Numbered from the stretch's first letter, positions 19,601 through 29,168 are shown. The stretch: 63,640 nt of DNA from Bradyrhizobium genosp. SA-3 (GCF_004212635.1 NZ_PSRT01000038.1:1-63640), one strand, 5' to 3'. The notes: generated from the sequence alone by a model not told the origin. A program made the numbers and translations.

Positions 19601-20389
19601 ATGGGTGAAGCTTATGCGGCGGTAATGCCCGCTAACGCGTACAACTGGATAGCGGTATGGCGTCGAAATTTCCTGGCATGGAGGAAGGTCGCGCTTGCAT
19701 CGCTTCTCGGCAACCTCGCAGATCCCATAACCAATCTGCTCGGCCTTGGCTTTGGCCTCGGCCTCATCGTGGGACGAGTCGAGGGGACTTCGTACATCGC
19801 CTTTCTGGCGGCGGGTATGGTCGCGATCAGCGCCATGACATCCGCGACCTTTGAAACCATGTATGCAGCCTTTGCGCGCATGGATGCAAAGCGCACCTGG
19901 GAAGCGATCCTCTCTACTCAGCTCACGCTTGGCGATATTGTTCTGGGTGAACTGGTGTGGGCGGCCAGTAAGTCCGTTCTGGCCGGGACAGCAATTGGGA
20001 TTGTCGCTGCCACATTGGGTTATGCATCCTGGACCTCGATTTTCTGTGCGATACCAACAGTCGCCCTTACCGGCCTTGTCTTCGCCAGCCTGGCAATGGT
20101 CGTCATATCTCTTGCGCCAACTTATGATTACTTCGTGTTTTACCAGTCGCTCGTCCTTAGCCCTATGGTGTTTCTGTGTGGCGCGGTCTTTCCGATGAGC
20201 CAACTGCCCGGCTCATTTCAGCACTTCGCCGGCTTGTTGCCGCTCGCACATTCGGTCGACCTTATTCGCCCGGCGATGCTTGAGCGCGGCGCCGACAGTG
20301 TTGCCCTCCACGTCGGTGCGCTTTGCGTTTACGCGGTATTGCCCTTTTTCGTGTCGACAGCACTGTTTCGGCGCCGCCTGCTGCGTTGA
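19601..20389 (+). CDS. nodJ: NodJ, ABC-transporter permease for Nod-factor export
   Basis: A 262-residue ABC-2 type permease with six hydrophobic segments, e.g. [20 protein letters not shown] and [20 protein letters not shown]. The latter carries the family motif LSP..FLCGA.FP. It starts three bases after nodI with an internal GGAG site. It forms the inner-membrane pore with NodI. Confidence 0.94.
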   Translation: MGEAYAAVMPANAYNWIAVWRRNFLAWRKVALASLLGNLADPITNLLGLGFGLGLIVGRVEGTSYIAFLAAGMVAISAMTSATFETMYAAFARMDAKRTWEAILSTQLTLGDIVLGELVWAASKSVLAGTAIGIVAATLGYASWTSIFCAIPTVALTGLVFASLAMVVISLAPTYDYFVFYQSLVLSPMVFLCGAVFPMSQLPGSFQHFAGLLPLAHSVDLIRPAMLERGADSVALHVGALCVYAVLPFFVSTALFRRRLLR

Positions 20390-20423
20390 CGTGAGTTGAG
20401 CGATAACGGAGAAAGTCAAATCG

Positions 20424-20573
20424 ATGCAGGGTCACGATGCTTTCTGCGGTAGCTCGGGAAGACCTGGTCTGTCACAGCAGTTGCTGAATGGCCTTAAGAG
20501 CGCCGCGATCGAGCCAGGTCTACGGCCGCCTGTTCAGTCGATTGGTGCGGACGCCGGTATCGTTATTTTCTGA
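20424..20573 (+). CDS. small ORF between nodJ and nolO (49 aa)
   Basis: ATG 20424 follows a good site (CGGAGAAAG, eight bases). It encodes MQGHDAFCGSSGRPGLSQQL...AGIVIF. It lies in the 320-bp gap where the B. japonicum map has nolM. It matches no family I know, so it may be the nolM counterpart, a leader peptide or a remnant. Confidence 0.4.
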   Translation: MQGHDAFCGSSGRPGLSQQLLNGLKSAAIEPGLRPPVQSIGADAGIVIF

Positions 20574-20710
20574 GCGCCTGTCGCTAGCCGCCGAGACGGA
20601 CTTTGGAAGATCCTGGTTGTGCTGTCTGGCCCGTGCAGCCGACGGAGCGCGACTGTACAGATAGATGGAACGGCAGTTGACCTTCCCGTCATCATCGAAT
20701 GGAGAATGAG

Positions 20711-22738
20711 ATGTTGTGCCTGGGAATTAGTGGCGGTCTTGACCGAATCTATGAAAGCTCGCCGGAGCTGCCGAATACATTTCTTCACGATGGCGCTGCG
20801 GTCCTTGTGCGCGATGGCCGCGTGATCGCTGCCGTCGAAGAGGAACGCCTCAATCGCGTCAAGCACTCCAACAAGCTCCCGAGCAATTCGATCCGATACT
20901 GCCTTTCCATCGCAGGAGTTGAGCTCGGCGAGATCCACCGTGTCGCGTTCTACGCGACTGAAGCCTACTGCAACACTATGCTCGAGCGTCTTTCTGTTTC
21001 TCAGCCCGTTCCGCTGGACGCCAAATTGTTGCTGCGGCAGCTGCTGGAACGGGAGTTCGGCGCCGAGATCGATCCGTCCCGGCTTTCCTTCGTGAATCAC
21101 CACGAGGCGCATGCCGTGAGCGCGTTTGCTATGTCCGGGTTCGAGCAAAGTCTCGTTTTTACGATCGACGGCGGTGGCGATCTTCTCTCGGGCTTATTGG
21201 CGGTGGGGTCTGGCACCGAAATTGCGCAACTTGCAACCTTCCCGGAACATAACTCCCTGGGACTGTTCTATCTCGAGACAATCCGGTATCTCGGCTACGG
21301 GTTATTCGACGAGTACAAAGTGATGGGGCTTGCCCCGTACGGTGATCCCGCTCCCTATCGCGAGCTCTTCGCGCGGTTCTACGAGTTGTTGGACAACGGT
21401 GGCTATCGCGTTCACCTGGATCGAATCGGTCCGGCCCTAGTCCGCAACATCGAGGTTCGGCGAAAAGGAATGCCATTCACCCAACAGCATCGAGATGTCA
21501 GCGCTTCGCTGCAGGAAGCGCTGGAGCGGATCGTGTTTCACATCCTGCGCCACTATCGCGAAGCGACGGGCATGACTCGCTTGTGCCTGGCTGGGGGTGT
21601 AGCCCATAATTGCACGCTGAACGGTAAGCTGCTTTATTCCGGGCTATTTGACGATATCTTTGTCCAACCCGCAGCGCACGACGCCGGTTGCGCACTCGGC
21701 GCTGCATTGATGATGTCAAACGAGCTGGGCAGGCCAGCGCCGCGCGAGCGACTGCCGGACGTTTATTGGGGGCCCGATCTCGGAACCGAGCAAGCCGTAG
21801 AGCATGAGCTCAACGCATGGTCAGGCCACCTCGACATTCAACGAAGTGATGACATAGCATCCAGTGCGGCAGAATGGATGGCAAATGGCGCTGTAATCGG
21901 CTGGGTTCAGGGCCGCTCTGAATTCGGCCCACGTGCGCTTGGTAACCGCAGCATTCTTGCGGACCCGCGGCCTGCGGAAAACAAGGACCGCATCAACGCG
22001 ATGGTCAAGAAGCGCGAGGGCTATCGCCCGTTTGCGCCATCTGTACTGGAGGATGATGCGAGCGAGTTCTTTGAGCTCCCGGACGGCACGCGGCAGCTCC
22101 CCTTCATGAACTTCGTGGTTCGTGTGCGTGAAGCCAAGCGTAACGTGCTCGGTGCGATCACGCACGTTGATGGGACCGCTCGGCTGCAGACGGTATCGCG
22201 CGAGACAAACCCCACCTATTGGGATGTAATTGATGCGTTCAAGAGGCGAACCGGCATCCCGGTTCTTCTAAATACGTCATTTAACAACAATGCCGAGCCG
22301 ATCGTGGAGTCCGTTTCAGATGCGATCACCACGTTCTTGACGACTGACCTGGACGGACTTGTTGTTGGGCCTTTCCTCGTCAGGAAGCGGGCAGCATCAC
22401 TGCAGGATTGGAGTGCGCTGGGCGTTTCATTGCCGCCGTATGCATCCCTTCATCGTGTTCGCTCCCACACGGGGCCAGATCGTCAGGAAACGGTCTGCGA
22501 GATCCGCACGGGACATTCCGGCCGCGACAGTATGCGTATCTCATATGAGCTTTTCGAGATCTTGATGCGGATCGAGGGCGAGGCGTCGCTCGGCTCGCTT
22601 CTCGACGCAACCATGCTGGGCCAGGCCAAGCGTGAAGATCTCGTGAAGGAATTGCGGCTCGTGTGGGAGCTGCGGGGCGTTCGCCTGCATCCGCCGCGCG
22701 CGGCTTGCGGCCGCAATAAACTGCAAAGCGAAACATAG
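20711..22738 (+). CDS. nolO: NolO, Nod-factor carbamoyltransferase
   Basis: A 675-residue NodU-family carbamoyltransferase. In rhizobia NolO carbamoylates the non-reducing sugar at O-3 (or O-4). Seen: NTFLHDGAAVLVRDGRVIAA, VNHHEAHAVSAFAMSGF, VFTIDGGGD, RLCLAGGVAHNCTLNGKL, GRSEFGPRALGNRSILADPR, LLNTSFN. It is one uninterrupted frame, whereas B. japonicum was originally mapped with separate nolN and nolO. Start 20711 has TGGAG at eight bases; ATG 20699 has no site. C-terminal extension of about 100 residues beyond NodU. Confidence 0.92.
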   Translation: MLCLGISGGLDRIYESSPELPNTFLHDGAAVLVRDGRVIAAVEEERLNRVKHSNKLPSNSIRYCLSIAGVELGEIHRVAFYATEAYCNTMLERLSVSQPVPLDAKLLLRQLLEREFGAEIDPSRLSFVNHHEAHAVSAFAMSGFEQSLVFTIDGGGDLLSGLLAVGSGTEIAQLATFPEHNSLGLFYLETIRYLGYGLFDEYKVMGLAPYGDPAPYRELFARFYELLDNGGYRVHLDRIGPALVRNIEVRRKGMPFTQQHRDVSASLQEALERIVFHILRHYREATGMTRLCLAGGVAHNCTLNGKLLYSGLFDDIFVQPAAHDAGCALGAALMMSNELGRPAPRERLPDVYWGPDLGTEQAVEHELNAWSGHLDIQRSDDIASSAAEWMANGAVIGWVQGRSEFGPRALGNRSILADPRPAENKDRINAMVKKREGYRPFAPSVLEDDASEFFELPDGTRQLPFMNFVVRVREAKRNVLGAITHVDGTARLQTVSRETNPTYWDVIDAFKRRTGIPVLLNTSFNNNAEPIVESVSDAITTFLTTDLDGLVVGPFLVRKRAASLQDWSALGVSLPPYASLHRVRSHTGPDRQETVCEIRTGHSGRDSMRISYELFEILMRIEGEASLGSLLDATMLGQAKREDLVKELRLVWELRGVRLHPPRAACGRNKLQSET

Positions 22739-22904
22739 CCGGAGCTCAGAGCATGGCCATGCTTATGCCTGCATGTGAGGAGGCCTGGCCATCCGACGCA
22801 CAAGGTTCATCGGCCATCCGACTGAAATCGGCACGGCGACGCAACACCGCCGAAGAAAGACGGAAAGTGTTGAGAGAACGCGGCCCATCACGGAAAGTGC
22901 TGCT

Positions 22905-24017
22905 ATGAAGTTCTACCGACGCAGCTCACCGGCACCGCGATTTCAGACCATGACGCCGGACAAGATGATACGTGAGATGTCTGCAACGACGTCTCTTGTC
23001 CAACCAGGAGCCCGGGAAGAGGCAATGCAGATGCTTAGTGGTTCGAGGAATGATCGGTTCGTAGTTTCCCGGCGACATACGGGGTTCGGCGACTGCCTGT
23101 GGTCACTGGCGGCTGCCTGGCGTTTCGCAAAGCAGACAGGACGGACGCTAGCCATTGATTGGCGCGGATCTTGTTATCTCGATGAGCCATTCACCAACGC
23201 CTTTCCAGTCTTCTTCGAACCGGTTCAAGACATTGCTGGCGTGCGGGTGATTTGCGACGACAAGATCAATCAGTGTACATTTCCGGGACCATTCTTCCCG
23301 ACATGGTGGAACAAGCCACCCATCGATTGCGTCTATCGCCCGGACGAGCAGATTTTCCGGGAACGCGACGAGCTCGATCAACTGTTCCAAAGTCAGCAAG
23401 ATAGTGACGCTAACACGGTTGTGTGTGACGCGTGCCTGATGTGGCGCTGCGATCAGGAGGCCGAACGAGAAATCTTTCGGAGCATCAAGCCACGACCTGA
23501 AATTCAGGCTCGAATTGATGCTATCTACCGCGAGCACTTTGAGCCGTACAGCGTAATCGGCATTCACGTCCGGCATGGCAACGGCGAGGATATTATGGGG
23601 CATGCCCCCTATTGGGCCGACCCGGAGCGCGCCTTGCGACAGGTCTGTAATGCCATTGATAAGGCTCGGGGTTTACCCCACCCAAAACCCGTGAGGGCTT
23701 TCCTGTGCACGGACAGCGCGCTCGTCCTTGAGAAGGTTTCGACTATATTTCCCGATGTTTTCACGATCCCAAAACGGTTCCAGGCGCCTCAGGCCGGCCC
23801 ATTGCACAACGCCGCGCTCGGAGCCGAGGGTGGCTTTTCCGCCCTCATCGAAATGTATCTGCTTGCGCGCTGCGACACTGTGATCCGTTTTCCCCCGACG
23901 AGCGCCTTCACGCGCTATGCGCGTCTCTTTGCCCCACGCGTTATAGAATTCGATTTGAACGATCCGAGCCGATTGATCCTGATTGCACAAACCTCGCAAG
24001 AGCTCGTGGCTTCATGA
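22905..24017 (+). CDS. nodZ: NodZ, Nod-factor alpha-1,6-fucosyltransferase
   Basis: A 370-residue GT23 enzyme transferring fucose from GDP-fucose to the reducing-end GlcNAc. Key segments: RFVVSRRHTGFGDCLWSLAA, LAIDWRGSCYLDEPFTNAFP, YSVIGIHVRHGNGEDIMGHA (Arg-rich GDP-fucose site) and AFLCTDSALVLEKV. Start 22905 follows GGAAAG; the first ~45 residues precede the conserved core and the true start could be internal. It lies 166 bp downstream of nolO. Its presence predicts a fucosylated Nod factor, as in soybean bradyrhizobia. Confidence 0.93.
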   Translation: MKFYRRSSPAPRFQTMTPDKMIREMSATTSLVQPGAREEAMQMLSGSRNDRFVVSRRHTGFGDCLWSLAAAWRFAKQTGRTLAIDWRGSCYLDEPFTNAFPVFFEPVQDIAGVRVICDDKINQCTFPGPFFPTWWNKPPIDCVYRPDEQIFRERDELDQLFQSQQDSDANTVVCDACLMWRCDQEAEREIFRSIKPRPEIQARIDAIYREHFEPYSVIGIHVRHGNGEDIMGHAPYWADPERALRQVCNAIDKARGLPHPKPVRAFLCTDSALVLEKVSTIFPDVFTIPKRFQAPQAGPLHNAALGAEGGFSALIEMYLLARCDTVIRFPPTSAFTRYARLFAPRVIEFDLNDPSRLILIAQTSQELVAS

Positions 24018-24208
24018 AAGTCGTAGCCCGCTTGATCGATCTGATTGCCGCTCTTTGCATCCAGCAGTACTGGCAGTTCTTTTCGAGGCGGCAAATGTCT
24101 GCCCAAAGTGAGACTTCCACCGGAGAACAGAACGATGCGGCGGCCGAATGCCTTCCGCTGAAGCTCGACGTCGACAACAATGGCCTTAACGTGCTACCGC
24201 CGGGCTAA
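24014..24208 (+). CDS. small ORF coupled to nodZ (64 aa)
   Basis: Its ATG overlaps the nodZ stop (ATGA), suggesting translational coupling. The product starts MKVVARLIDLIAALCIQQYW, an amphipathic/hydrophobic helix, followed by an acidic tail (STGEQNDAAAECLPLKLDVD). No family is recognised; it could be a short membrane-associated protein or chance. Confidence 0.35.
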   Translation: MKVVARLIDLIAALCIQQYWQFFSRRQMSAQSETSTGEQNDAAAECLPLKLDVDNNGLNVLPPG

Positions 24209-24748
24209 ACAGGTGGAACACGTCTTCGTCTTCGCCTCGGGCGGACCGCGACTCGAAGCTAATCGGTGGTCGATCGCGGATGAACATATCGAAAGGTCCC
24301 GTTCAGCCGGCGAGTTCCGTCGTGGTGGTCGGGCACTCGCTGGTGCGGACGGCGCTCTCGAGATCCACTATGTTGGGCTGAACATTCAGCACGCCAGGTC
24401 GTGGTCCGGATTCAATCCGCCCGGCGATGTGCCAGTGCTGGACACAGCAGAGCAGGGCGCGATGAAGTCAGCATCAGTTGCCGACGAATCTAACGTACGA
24501 AGCTGGTAACGTCAGTTTTCGAGTTGGCGTGGCTACTGGCCGCGGTCGCGACACTGATCGATCGTTGCTCTTGACGAGAGGCGCTGGCCATCCGCTGGCT
24601 CTTCCGGTTGTGCGATCAGGAAAGAGAGCGCGGCTCGTAGCCTTGTCTTGACGCAGGCGAGTGTGCTCGCGACATTACGTAGCTGATGCACCATCACTGT
24701 CACAAAGCACACGCATCGTGTCTTGAACCCGCCAAGCATTCCGTGTGC
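24209..24748. other. intergenic before the fixR promoter
   Basis: No supported gene; short frames lack ribosome-binding sites. Confidence 0.4.
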
Positions 24749-24763
24749 GCGACATTAGGACGC
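24749..24763 (+). promoter_or_regulatory. RegR-binding site upstream of fixR-nifA
   Basis: GCGACATTAGGACGC fits the RegR consensus GNGRCRTTNNGNCGC established for the B. japonicum fixR-nifA promoter. It lies about 45 bp upstream of the -24 element, the position of the known upstream activating sequence, and gives redox-responsive basal expression. Confidence 0.9.
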
Positions 24764-24793
24764 AAAACGGAAGCGGATTTATGGGCATCGCAG

Positions 24794-24809
24794 TGGCACA
24801 AACCCTGCT
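24794..24809 (+). promoter_or_regulatory. -24/-12 (sigma-54) promoter of fixR-nifA
   Basis: TGGCACAAACCCTGCT: GG and GC are ten bases apart as required. It lies 35 bp before the fixR start. In B. japonicum this promoter is driven by NifA/RpoN under low oxygen and overlaps a RegR-dependent one. Confidence 0.9.
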
Positions 24810-24844
24810 ACGCGTGCGCCGGCGCAACAGGAGAGGAGGCGGGC

Positions 24845-25681
24845 GTGGGTCTCGATCTACAAAATGACGATCTGATCAGAGGCCCGGTGCCCGAAACACA
24901 TTTGGGCTGCCTGTTTCACTCCGATAAAGCCCGTGTTCATCGCGGAGAGCAGAAGACGATGTTGCTGACCGGGGCATCGCGCGGAATTGGTCATGCCACT
25001 GCCAAGCTGTTCTCGGAGGCGGGCTGGCGCATCATTTCTTGCGCGCGCCAACCGTTCGACGGCGAGCGATGCCCCTGGGAGGCAGGGAACGAGGATCATG
25101 TCCAGATCGACCTCAGCAATCATCGAATGCTGCCGCGCGCGATCACCGAGGTCAAGAAACGCTTGGCCGGTGCACCTTTGCACGCGCTGGTGAATAATGC
25201 CGGGGTCTCGCCGAAAACGCCAACTGGCGATCGGATGACATCGTTGACGACGTCAACCGAGACTTGGATGAAGGTGTTCCATCTCAATCTTGTCGCCCCG
25301 ATCCTGCTGGCGCAGGGTTTGTTTGACGAACTAAGAGCCGCGTCAGGATCGATCGTGAATGTAACTTCGATCGCGGGCTCGCGGGTGCACCCGTTTGCCG
25401 GCAGCGCCTATGCGACCTCGAAAGCTGCGCTTGCAAGCCTCACACGCGAGATGGCGCATGATTATGCGCCGCATGGCATTCGCGTGAATGCGATCGCGCC
25501 CGGCGAAATCAGGACGGACATGTTATCGCCCGACACAGAAGCGCGTCTCGTGCCAAGTATCCCGCTGCGCAGAGTGGGAACCCCGGATGAAGTGGCCAAG
25601 GTCATCTTCTTCCTGTGCTCGGATGCTGCGAGCTATGTCACGGGGGCCGAGGTGCCGATCAATGGTGGGCAACATCTGTGA
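24845..25681 (+). CDS. fixR: FixR, short-chain dehydrogenase/reductase
   Basis: A 278-residue SDR. GTG start at 24845 with a near-perfect GAGGAGG site (translation GLDLQNDDLIRGPVPETHL). Rossmann motif LLTGASRGIGHATAKL, NNAGV, Ser..YATSK catalytic triad (SIAGSRVHPFAGSAYATSK) and C-terminal SDAASYVTGAEVPINGGQ. First gene of the fixR-nifA operon; its own role is dispensable for fixation in B. japonicum and its substrate is unknown. A 186-bp gap precedes nifA. Confidence 0.94.
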   Translation: MGLDLQNDDLIRGPVPETHLGCLFHSDKARVHRGEQKTMLLTGASRGIGHATAKLFSEAGWRIISCARQPFDGERCPWEAGNEDHVQIDLSNHRMLPRAITEVKKRLAGAPLHALVNNAGVSPKTPTGDRMTSLTTSTETWMKVFHLNLVAPILLAQGLFDELRAASGSIVNVTSIAGSRVHPFAGSAYATSKAALASLTREMAHDYAPHGIRVNAIAPGEIRTDMLSPDTEARLVPSIPLRRVGTPDEVAKVIFFLCSDAASYVTGAEVPINGGQHL

Positions 25682-25867
25682 ATCGGCCAGCCTTGGCGAC
25701 GCAGCTGATTTGAGCTGCAGCAGCGGTACTTATGTTCTCCGCTGACGACGCGCACACAATCCGCAAAAATTGAAATGAAGGCACACTGTAAGTTTACCGT
25801 AGTGCCATGAAAAGGTGTTACGGTTCGATGTCATCTCGTCAACACTTGGCGCTAGATCGAGAGTGAC

Positions 25868-27691
25868 ATGCAAAACGAAGCTCGCCGACCCGAACAAGGT
25901 CCCAGGGAGGATGATCAAGACAACGGAGACCGCCTCATGCTGCATATCCCTTCCTCACGCGAAAGACCTGCCTCGCAACCTGAGCCGGAGCGTAAGCTCT
26001 CGGCGGAGCCGTTGCGTGAGAGCGCGCTGACCGGCATCTTCGAAATATCGAAAATACTCACCGCTCCTTGTCGGCTCGAAGTCACGTTAGCCAACGTTGT
26101 TGGTCTTCTGCAATCGTTTGTGCAGATGCGACACGGCATCGTCTCACTGTTCGACGATGACGGCATGCCGGAAGTTACAGTGGGCGCCGGCTGGAGCGAA
26201 GGCAGCGACGAACATTACCGGATGCGCCTGCCGCAGAAGGCAATCGACCAGATCGTCGCGACAGACAGGCCGCTTGTCGCCGAAAACGTGGCCGCCGAGC
26301 CTGCATTCAGCGCTGCCGACCGGGAAGTGCTCGGCGCCTCCGATGATATGCCAGTGTCCTTCATCGGGGTTCCGATCCGCATTGATCCGAAGGTCGTGGG
26401 TACGCTGACGATCGACCGTATCCGGGACGATAGGTCAAGTCTCCGGCTCGATGACGATGCGCGGCTGCTCGCGATGATCGCCAACCTGGTGGGACAAACA
26501 GTGAAGTTACATCGCTTGTTCGCCTCCGATCGCGAACGACTGATGGCGGAGAAGGATCGTCTCCAAAAGCAGATATATGAGCTCAGGCAGCCCGCTCGGG
26601 AGCGCAAGAAGCTACACGTCCATGGGATCATTGGCGACAGTCCGGCGCTGCGCGGGCTGCTCGAGAAGATTGCAGTTGTAGCAAAATCGAACAGCACGGT
26701 TCTGCTGCGTGGCGAATCCGGTACCGGGAAGGAACTCGTAGCCAAGGCCATTCACGAATCGTCCTCCCGCGCCAAGCGGCCGTTCGTTAAGCTGAATTGC
26801 GCGGCGCTCCCTGAGACCGTCCTGGAATCGGAATTGTTTGGCCATGAAAAAGGTGCCTTTACCGGTGCGTTCAGCTCGCGCAAGGGACGCTTCGAACTTG
26901 CTGACAAAGGAACGCTATTTCTTGACGAGATCGGCGAGATCTCAGCTCCGTTCCAGGCGAAGCTGCTGCGCGTTCTGCAAGAGCAGGAGTTCGAGCGCGT
27001 CGGCAGCAACCAGACTATTAAGGTCGATGTTCGAGTTATAGCTGCGACCAACAAGAACCTTGAAGAGGCCGTGGCAAGGAGCGAGTTCCGCGCGGACCTT
27101 TACTATCGCATCAGCGTAGTTCCCTTGCTGTTGCCGCCGCTGCGCGAAAGACGCAGTGATATTCCGCTGCTTGCCAGCGAGTTCCTCAGGAATTTCAACA
27201 ACGAGAACGGCCGTACGCTGACCTTGGAGGCGAGTGCGATCGATGTGCTGATGAACTGCGGCTTTCCGGGAAATGTCCGCGAACTCGAAAACTGCATCGA
27301 GCGGACAGCGACGCTGTGCGCCGGATCATCGATCGTGAGAAGTGACTTTGCATGCTGCCACGGCCAGTGCCTTTCCGCGATGCTGTGGAAAAGTACATCG
27401 GACGAGATGACAGTCCAGCCGGCACCCATCGCGCCGGTGCCTTCGAAATCCATCACTCCGCTACCTCAAGCGACTGCGCCGGTCCCGCCTGTTGACAGCG
27501 AATTGGTCTCACTGGCACCTCCCGGCACAGCCCTCGTAAGTGGCCCGAGAATGGCCGATCGCGAGCGGGTCATTGCGGCCATGGAAAGATCTGGTTGGGT
27601 GCAGGCAAAGGCAGCGCGCTTGCTCGGACTAACGCCGCGCCAGATTGGCTACGCGCTAAGAAAATACGGAATCGAGATCAAACGGTTCTGA
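25868..27691 (+). CDS. nifA: NifA, sigma-54-dependent nitrogen-fixation activator
   Basis: A 607-residue enhancer-binding protein: N-terminal GAF domain (about residues 50-200), AAA+ domain with Walker A GESGTGKE, sigma-54-contact loop ELFGHEKGAFTGAFSSRKG and LFLDEIGEI, and C-terminal Fis-type helix-turn-helix (AKAARLLGLTPRQIGYALRK). Between AAA+ and HTH are the Cys residues (..ENCIERTATLC..., FACCHGQC) that make rhizobial NifA oxygen-sensitive. Two starts are possible: ATG 25868 (weak site) and ATG 25937, MLHIPSS, with GGAG at seven bases. NifA works at TGT-N10-ACA sites upstream of -24/-12 promoters, several of which occur here. Confidence 0.95.
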   Translation: MQNEARRPEQGPREDDQDNGDRLMLHIPSSRERPASQPEPERKLSAEPLRESALTGIFEISKILTAPCRLEVTLANVVGLLQSFVQMRHGIVSLFDDDGMPEVTVGAGWSEGSDEHYRMRLPQKAIDQIVATDRPLVAENVAAEPAFSAADREVLGASDDMPVSFIGVPIRIDPKVVGTLTIDRIRDDRSSLRLDDDARLLAMIANLVGQTVKLHRLFASDRERLMAEKDRLQKQIYELRQPARERKKLHVHGIIGDSPALRGLLEKIAVVAKSNSTVLLRGESGTGKELVAKAIHESSSRAKRPFVKLNCAALPETVLESELFGHEKGAFTGAFSSRKGRFELADKGTLFLDEIGEISAPFQAKLLRVLQEQEFERVGSNQTIKVDVRVIAATNKNLEEAVARSEFRADLYYRISVVPLLLPPLRERRSDIPLLASEFLRNFNNENGRTLTLEASAIDVLMNCGFPGNVRELENCIERTATLCAGSSIVRSDFACCHGQCLSAMLWKSTSDEMTVQPAPIAPVPSKSITPLPQATAPVPPVDSELVSLAPPGTALVSGPRMADRERVIAAMERSGWVQAKAARLLGLTPRQIGYALRKYGIEIKRF

Positions 27692-27845
27692 CGCAAGGAC
27701 CAAACCGTCGGGGCCACCGCGGTTTGCTGCCAAATGCCGCCTTTTTTCACTTGCGGGACCGTCCGTCGTCCCATCGTGATTGACGGCGGTAATCTGCCGC
27801 AAGCTATCTCAGCGTTACTCAGCTGACGTCCCAGGGGGATAGCGC

Positions 27846-27861
27846 TGTCGCAGCCCCGACG
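27846..27861 (+). promoter_or_regulatory. near-NifA site upstream of fixA
   Basis: TGTCGCAGCCCCGACG is one mismatch from TGT-N10-ACA and lies about 100 bp before the -24 element, a normal enhancer distance. The nearby inverted repeat GGTGTTC-N8-GAACACC (27873-27894) is an alternative NifA or hairpin feature. Confidence 0.4.
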
Positions 27862-27959
27862 CGGTGTCGGTGTTCGCTCATCAGAACACCGGGCTAGGGC
27901 GGCGCATCGGTCCCGTCTAAAGGCCTGTCGTAGCTAGTCGATTCCAAAATCGGGTGCGA

Positions 27960-27975
27960 TGGTACGACACTTGCT
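27960..27975 (+). promoter_or_regulatory. -24/-12 (sigma-54) promoter of fixA
   Basis: TGGTACGACACTTGCT matches TGGYAC-N5-TTGCW perfectly, 38 bp before the fixA start. fixA is a known NifA/RpoN-dependent gene in bradyrhizobia. Confidence 0.92.
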
Positions 27976-28013
27976 GTGCGCCTTGCAGCTATCGCAACTT
28001 TTGGAGCAACTCC

Positions 28014-28856
28014 GTGCACAATGTCGTCTGCATCAAACAGGTTCCCGACTCTGCGCAGATCCGCGTGCACCCCGTGACAAATACGATCATGCGTCAGGGC
28101 GTGCCGACCATCATCAACCCATATGACCTCTTCGCGCTCGAGGCCGCGCTGGACTTGCGCGATCGGTTCGGCGGCGAAATAACCGTCCTTACAATGGGGC
28201 CGCCTTCGGCGGAAGACTCCTTGCGAAAGGCGTTGACCTATGGCGCCGATCGCGCCGTACTGCTCACCGATCGCTGCTTTGCGGGCTCCGACACCCTGGC
28301 CACAACGTATGCGCTAGCAACAGCCATCCGAAAAATTGGTCAGGAATATGGCCCGACAAACCTCATCTTCACCGGCAAGCAGACCATCGACGGCGATACG
28401 GCGCAGGTTGGGCCCGGCATCGCGAAGCGGCTGGGCGTATTGCAGCTAACCTACGTTGCCAAGGTCAGATCCTTAGATCTCGCCGCCCATACAATTGAAG
28501 CGGAACGACGCTCCGAAGGTGGTGTCCAGGTGCTGCACACGAGGCTGCCCTGTCTCATCACCATGCTGGAGGCAACCAATCAGATTCGGCGGGGCGCGAT
28601 GGCGGATGCCTTGCGTGCCGCGCGTGCGCCAATCGTGAAATGGAGCGCGCACGATGCCGGTGTCGAAGACGTCTCCAAATGCGGCCTCAAGGGCTCGCCG
28701 ACCGTCGTCAAGCGAGTGTTCGCTCCCTCTGCGCGGGCTGAGAAGGCGGTGCTGGTTGAGGCCGCCGAGCAACCGGCGCAGGCGTTGATAGACGCTATCT
28801 TCAAGCATCAACCGAAGCTGGAAACCGATCTTGCCGCACTAGCCCGTGACGCTTGA
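28014..28856 (+). CDS. fixA: FixA, electron-transfer flavoprotein beta-like subunit
   Basis: A 280-residue ETF-beta-family protein of the FixABCX complex, which passes electrons to nitrogenase. Start GTG 28014 (VHNVVCIKQVPDSAQIRV) with TTGGAG at six bases. Seen: TMGPPSAEDSLRKALTYGAD, FTGKQTIDGDTAQVGPGIA (AMP/FAD-binding loop). fixB, fixC and fixX are absent here; in B. japonicum fixA is likewise separated from fixBCX. C-terminus QPKLETDLAALARDA is complete. Confidence 0.94.
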   Translation: MHNVVCIKQVPDSAQIRVHPVTNTIMRQGVPTIINPYDLFALEAALDLRDRFGGEITVLTMGPPSAEDSLRKALTYGADRAVLLTDRCFAGSDTLATTYALATAIRKIGQEYGPTNLIFTGKQTIDGDTAQVGPGIAKRLGVLQLTYVAKVRSLDLAAHTIEAERRSEGGVQVLHTRLPCLITMLEATNQIRRGAMADALRAARAPIVKWSAHDAGVEDVSKCGLKGSPTVVKRVFAPSARAEKAVLVEAAEQPAQALIDAIFKHQPKLETDLAALARDA

Positions 28857-29015
28857 TCTGGAGAGCTTTGTTAGATGCATTCGGGTCTATACGGTGGCCG
28901 GTACTCAGCTGGACACCAACGACATGTTCGGGCCTCAGGCTGCTATTGACGAGGTCATACAGTTTACGAGACAGGCCACGACATCCGGAGCATGTCGCGG
29001 CCTGGAGTCCCGATT

Positions 29016-29168
29016 ATGCCGCCAAGCGCGCCGGTTGAGCGCGCCGCTGCCGCTGTCCGAAAGCCTCGTGATTGCCTGGCGCGGACCGTCGGCCTGATTG
29101 TCGCGAAACTCATCGTGCTCTTCATTGCTGGCTACGTACTGTTTCAACGGCAAGAGGTCAGGGCGTGA
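29016..29168 (+). CDS. small single-pass membrane protein, 50 aa
   Basis: ATG 29016 has a GGAG site at eight bases. The product has a basic N-terminus (RAAAAVRKPRDCLART), one transmembrane segment (VGLIVAKLIVLFIAGYVLF) and a short QRQEVRA tail. No family is recognised. It lies 160 bp downstream of fixA and could share its transcript. Confidence 0.5.
   Translation: MPPSAPVERAAAAVRKPRDCLARTVGLIVAKLIVLFIAGYVLFQRQEVRA

Noticed and set aside
19151..20203. 350-codon frame opposite nodI/nodJ
   Set aside because: Antisense shadow of two confidently identified genes.
27702..27726. CAAACCG...CGGTTTG hairpin after nifA
   Set aside because: Stem is short, loop is long and no T-tract follows, so it is not called as a terminator.
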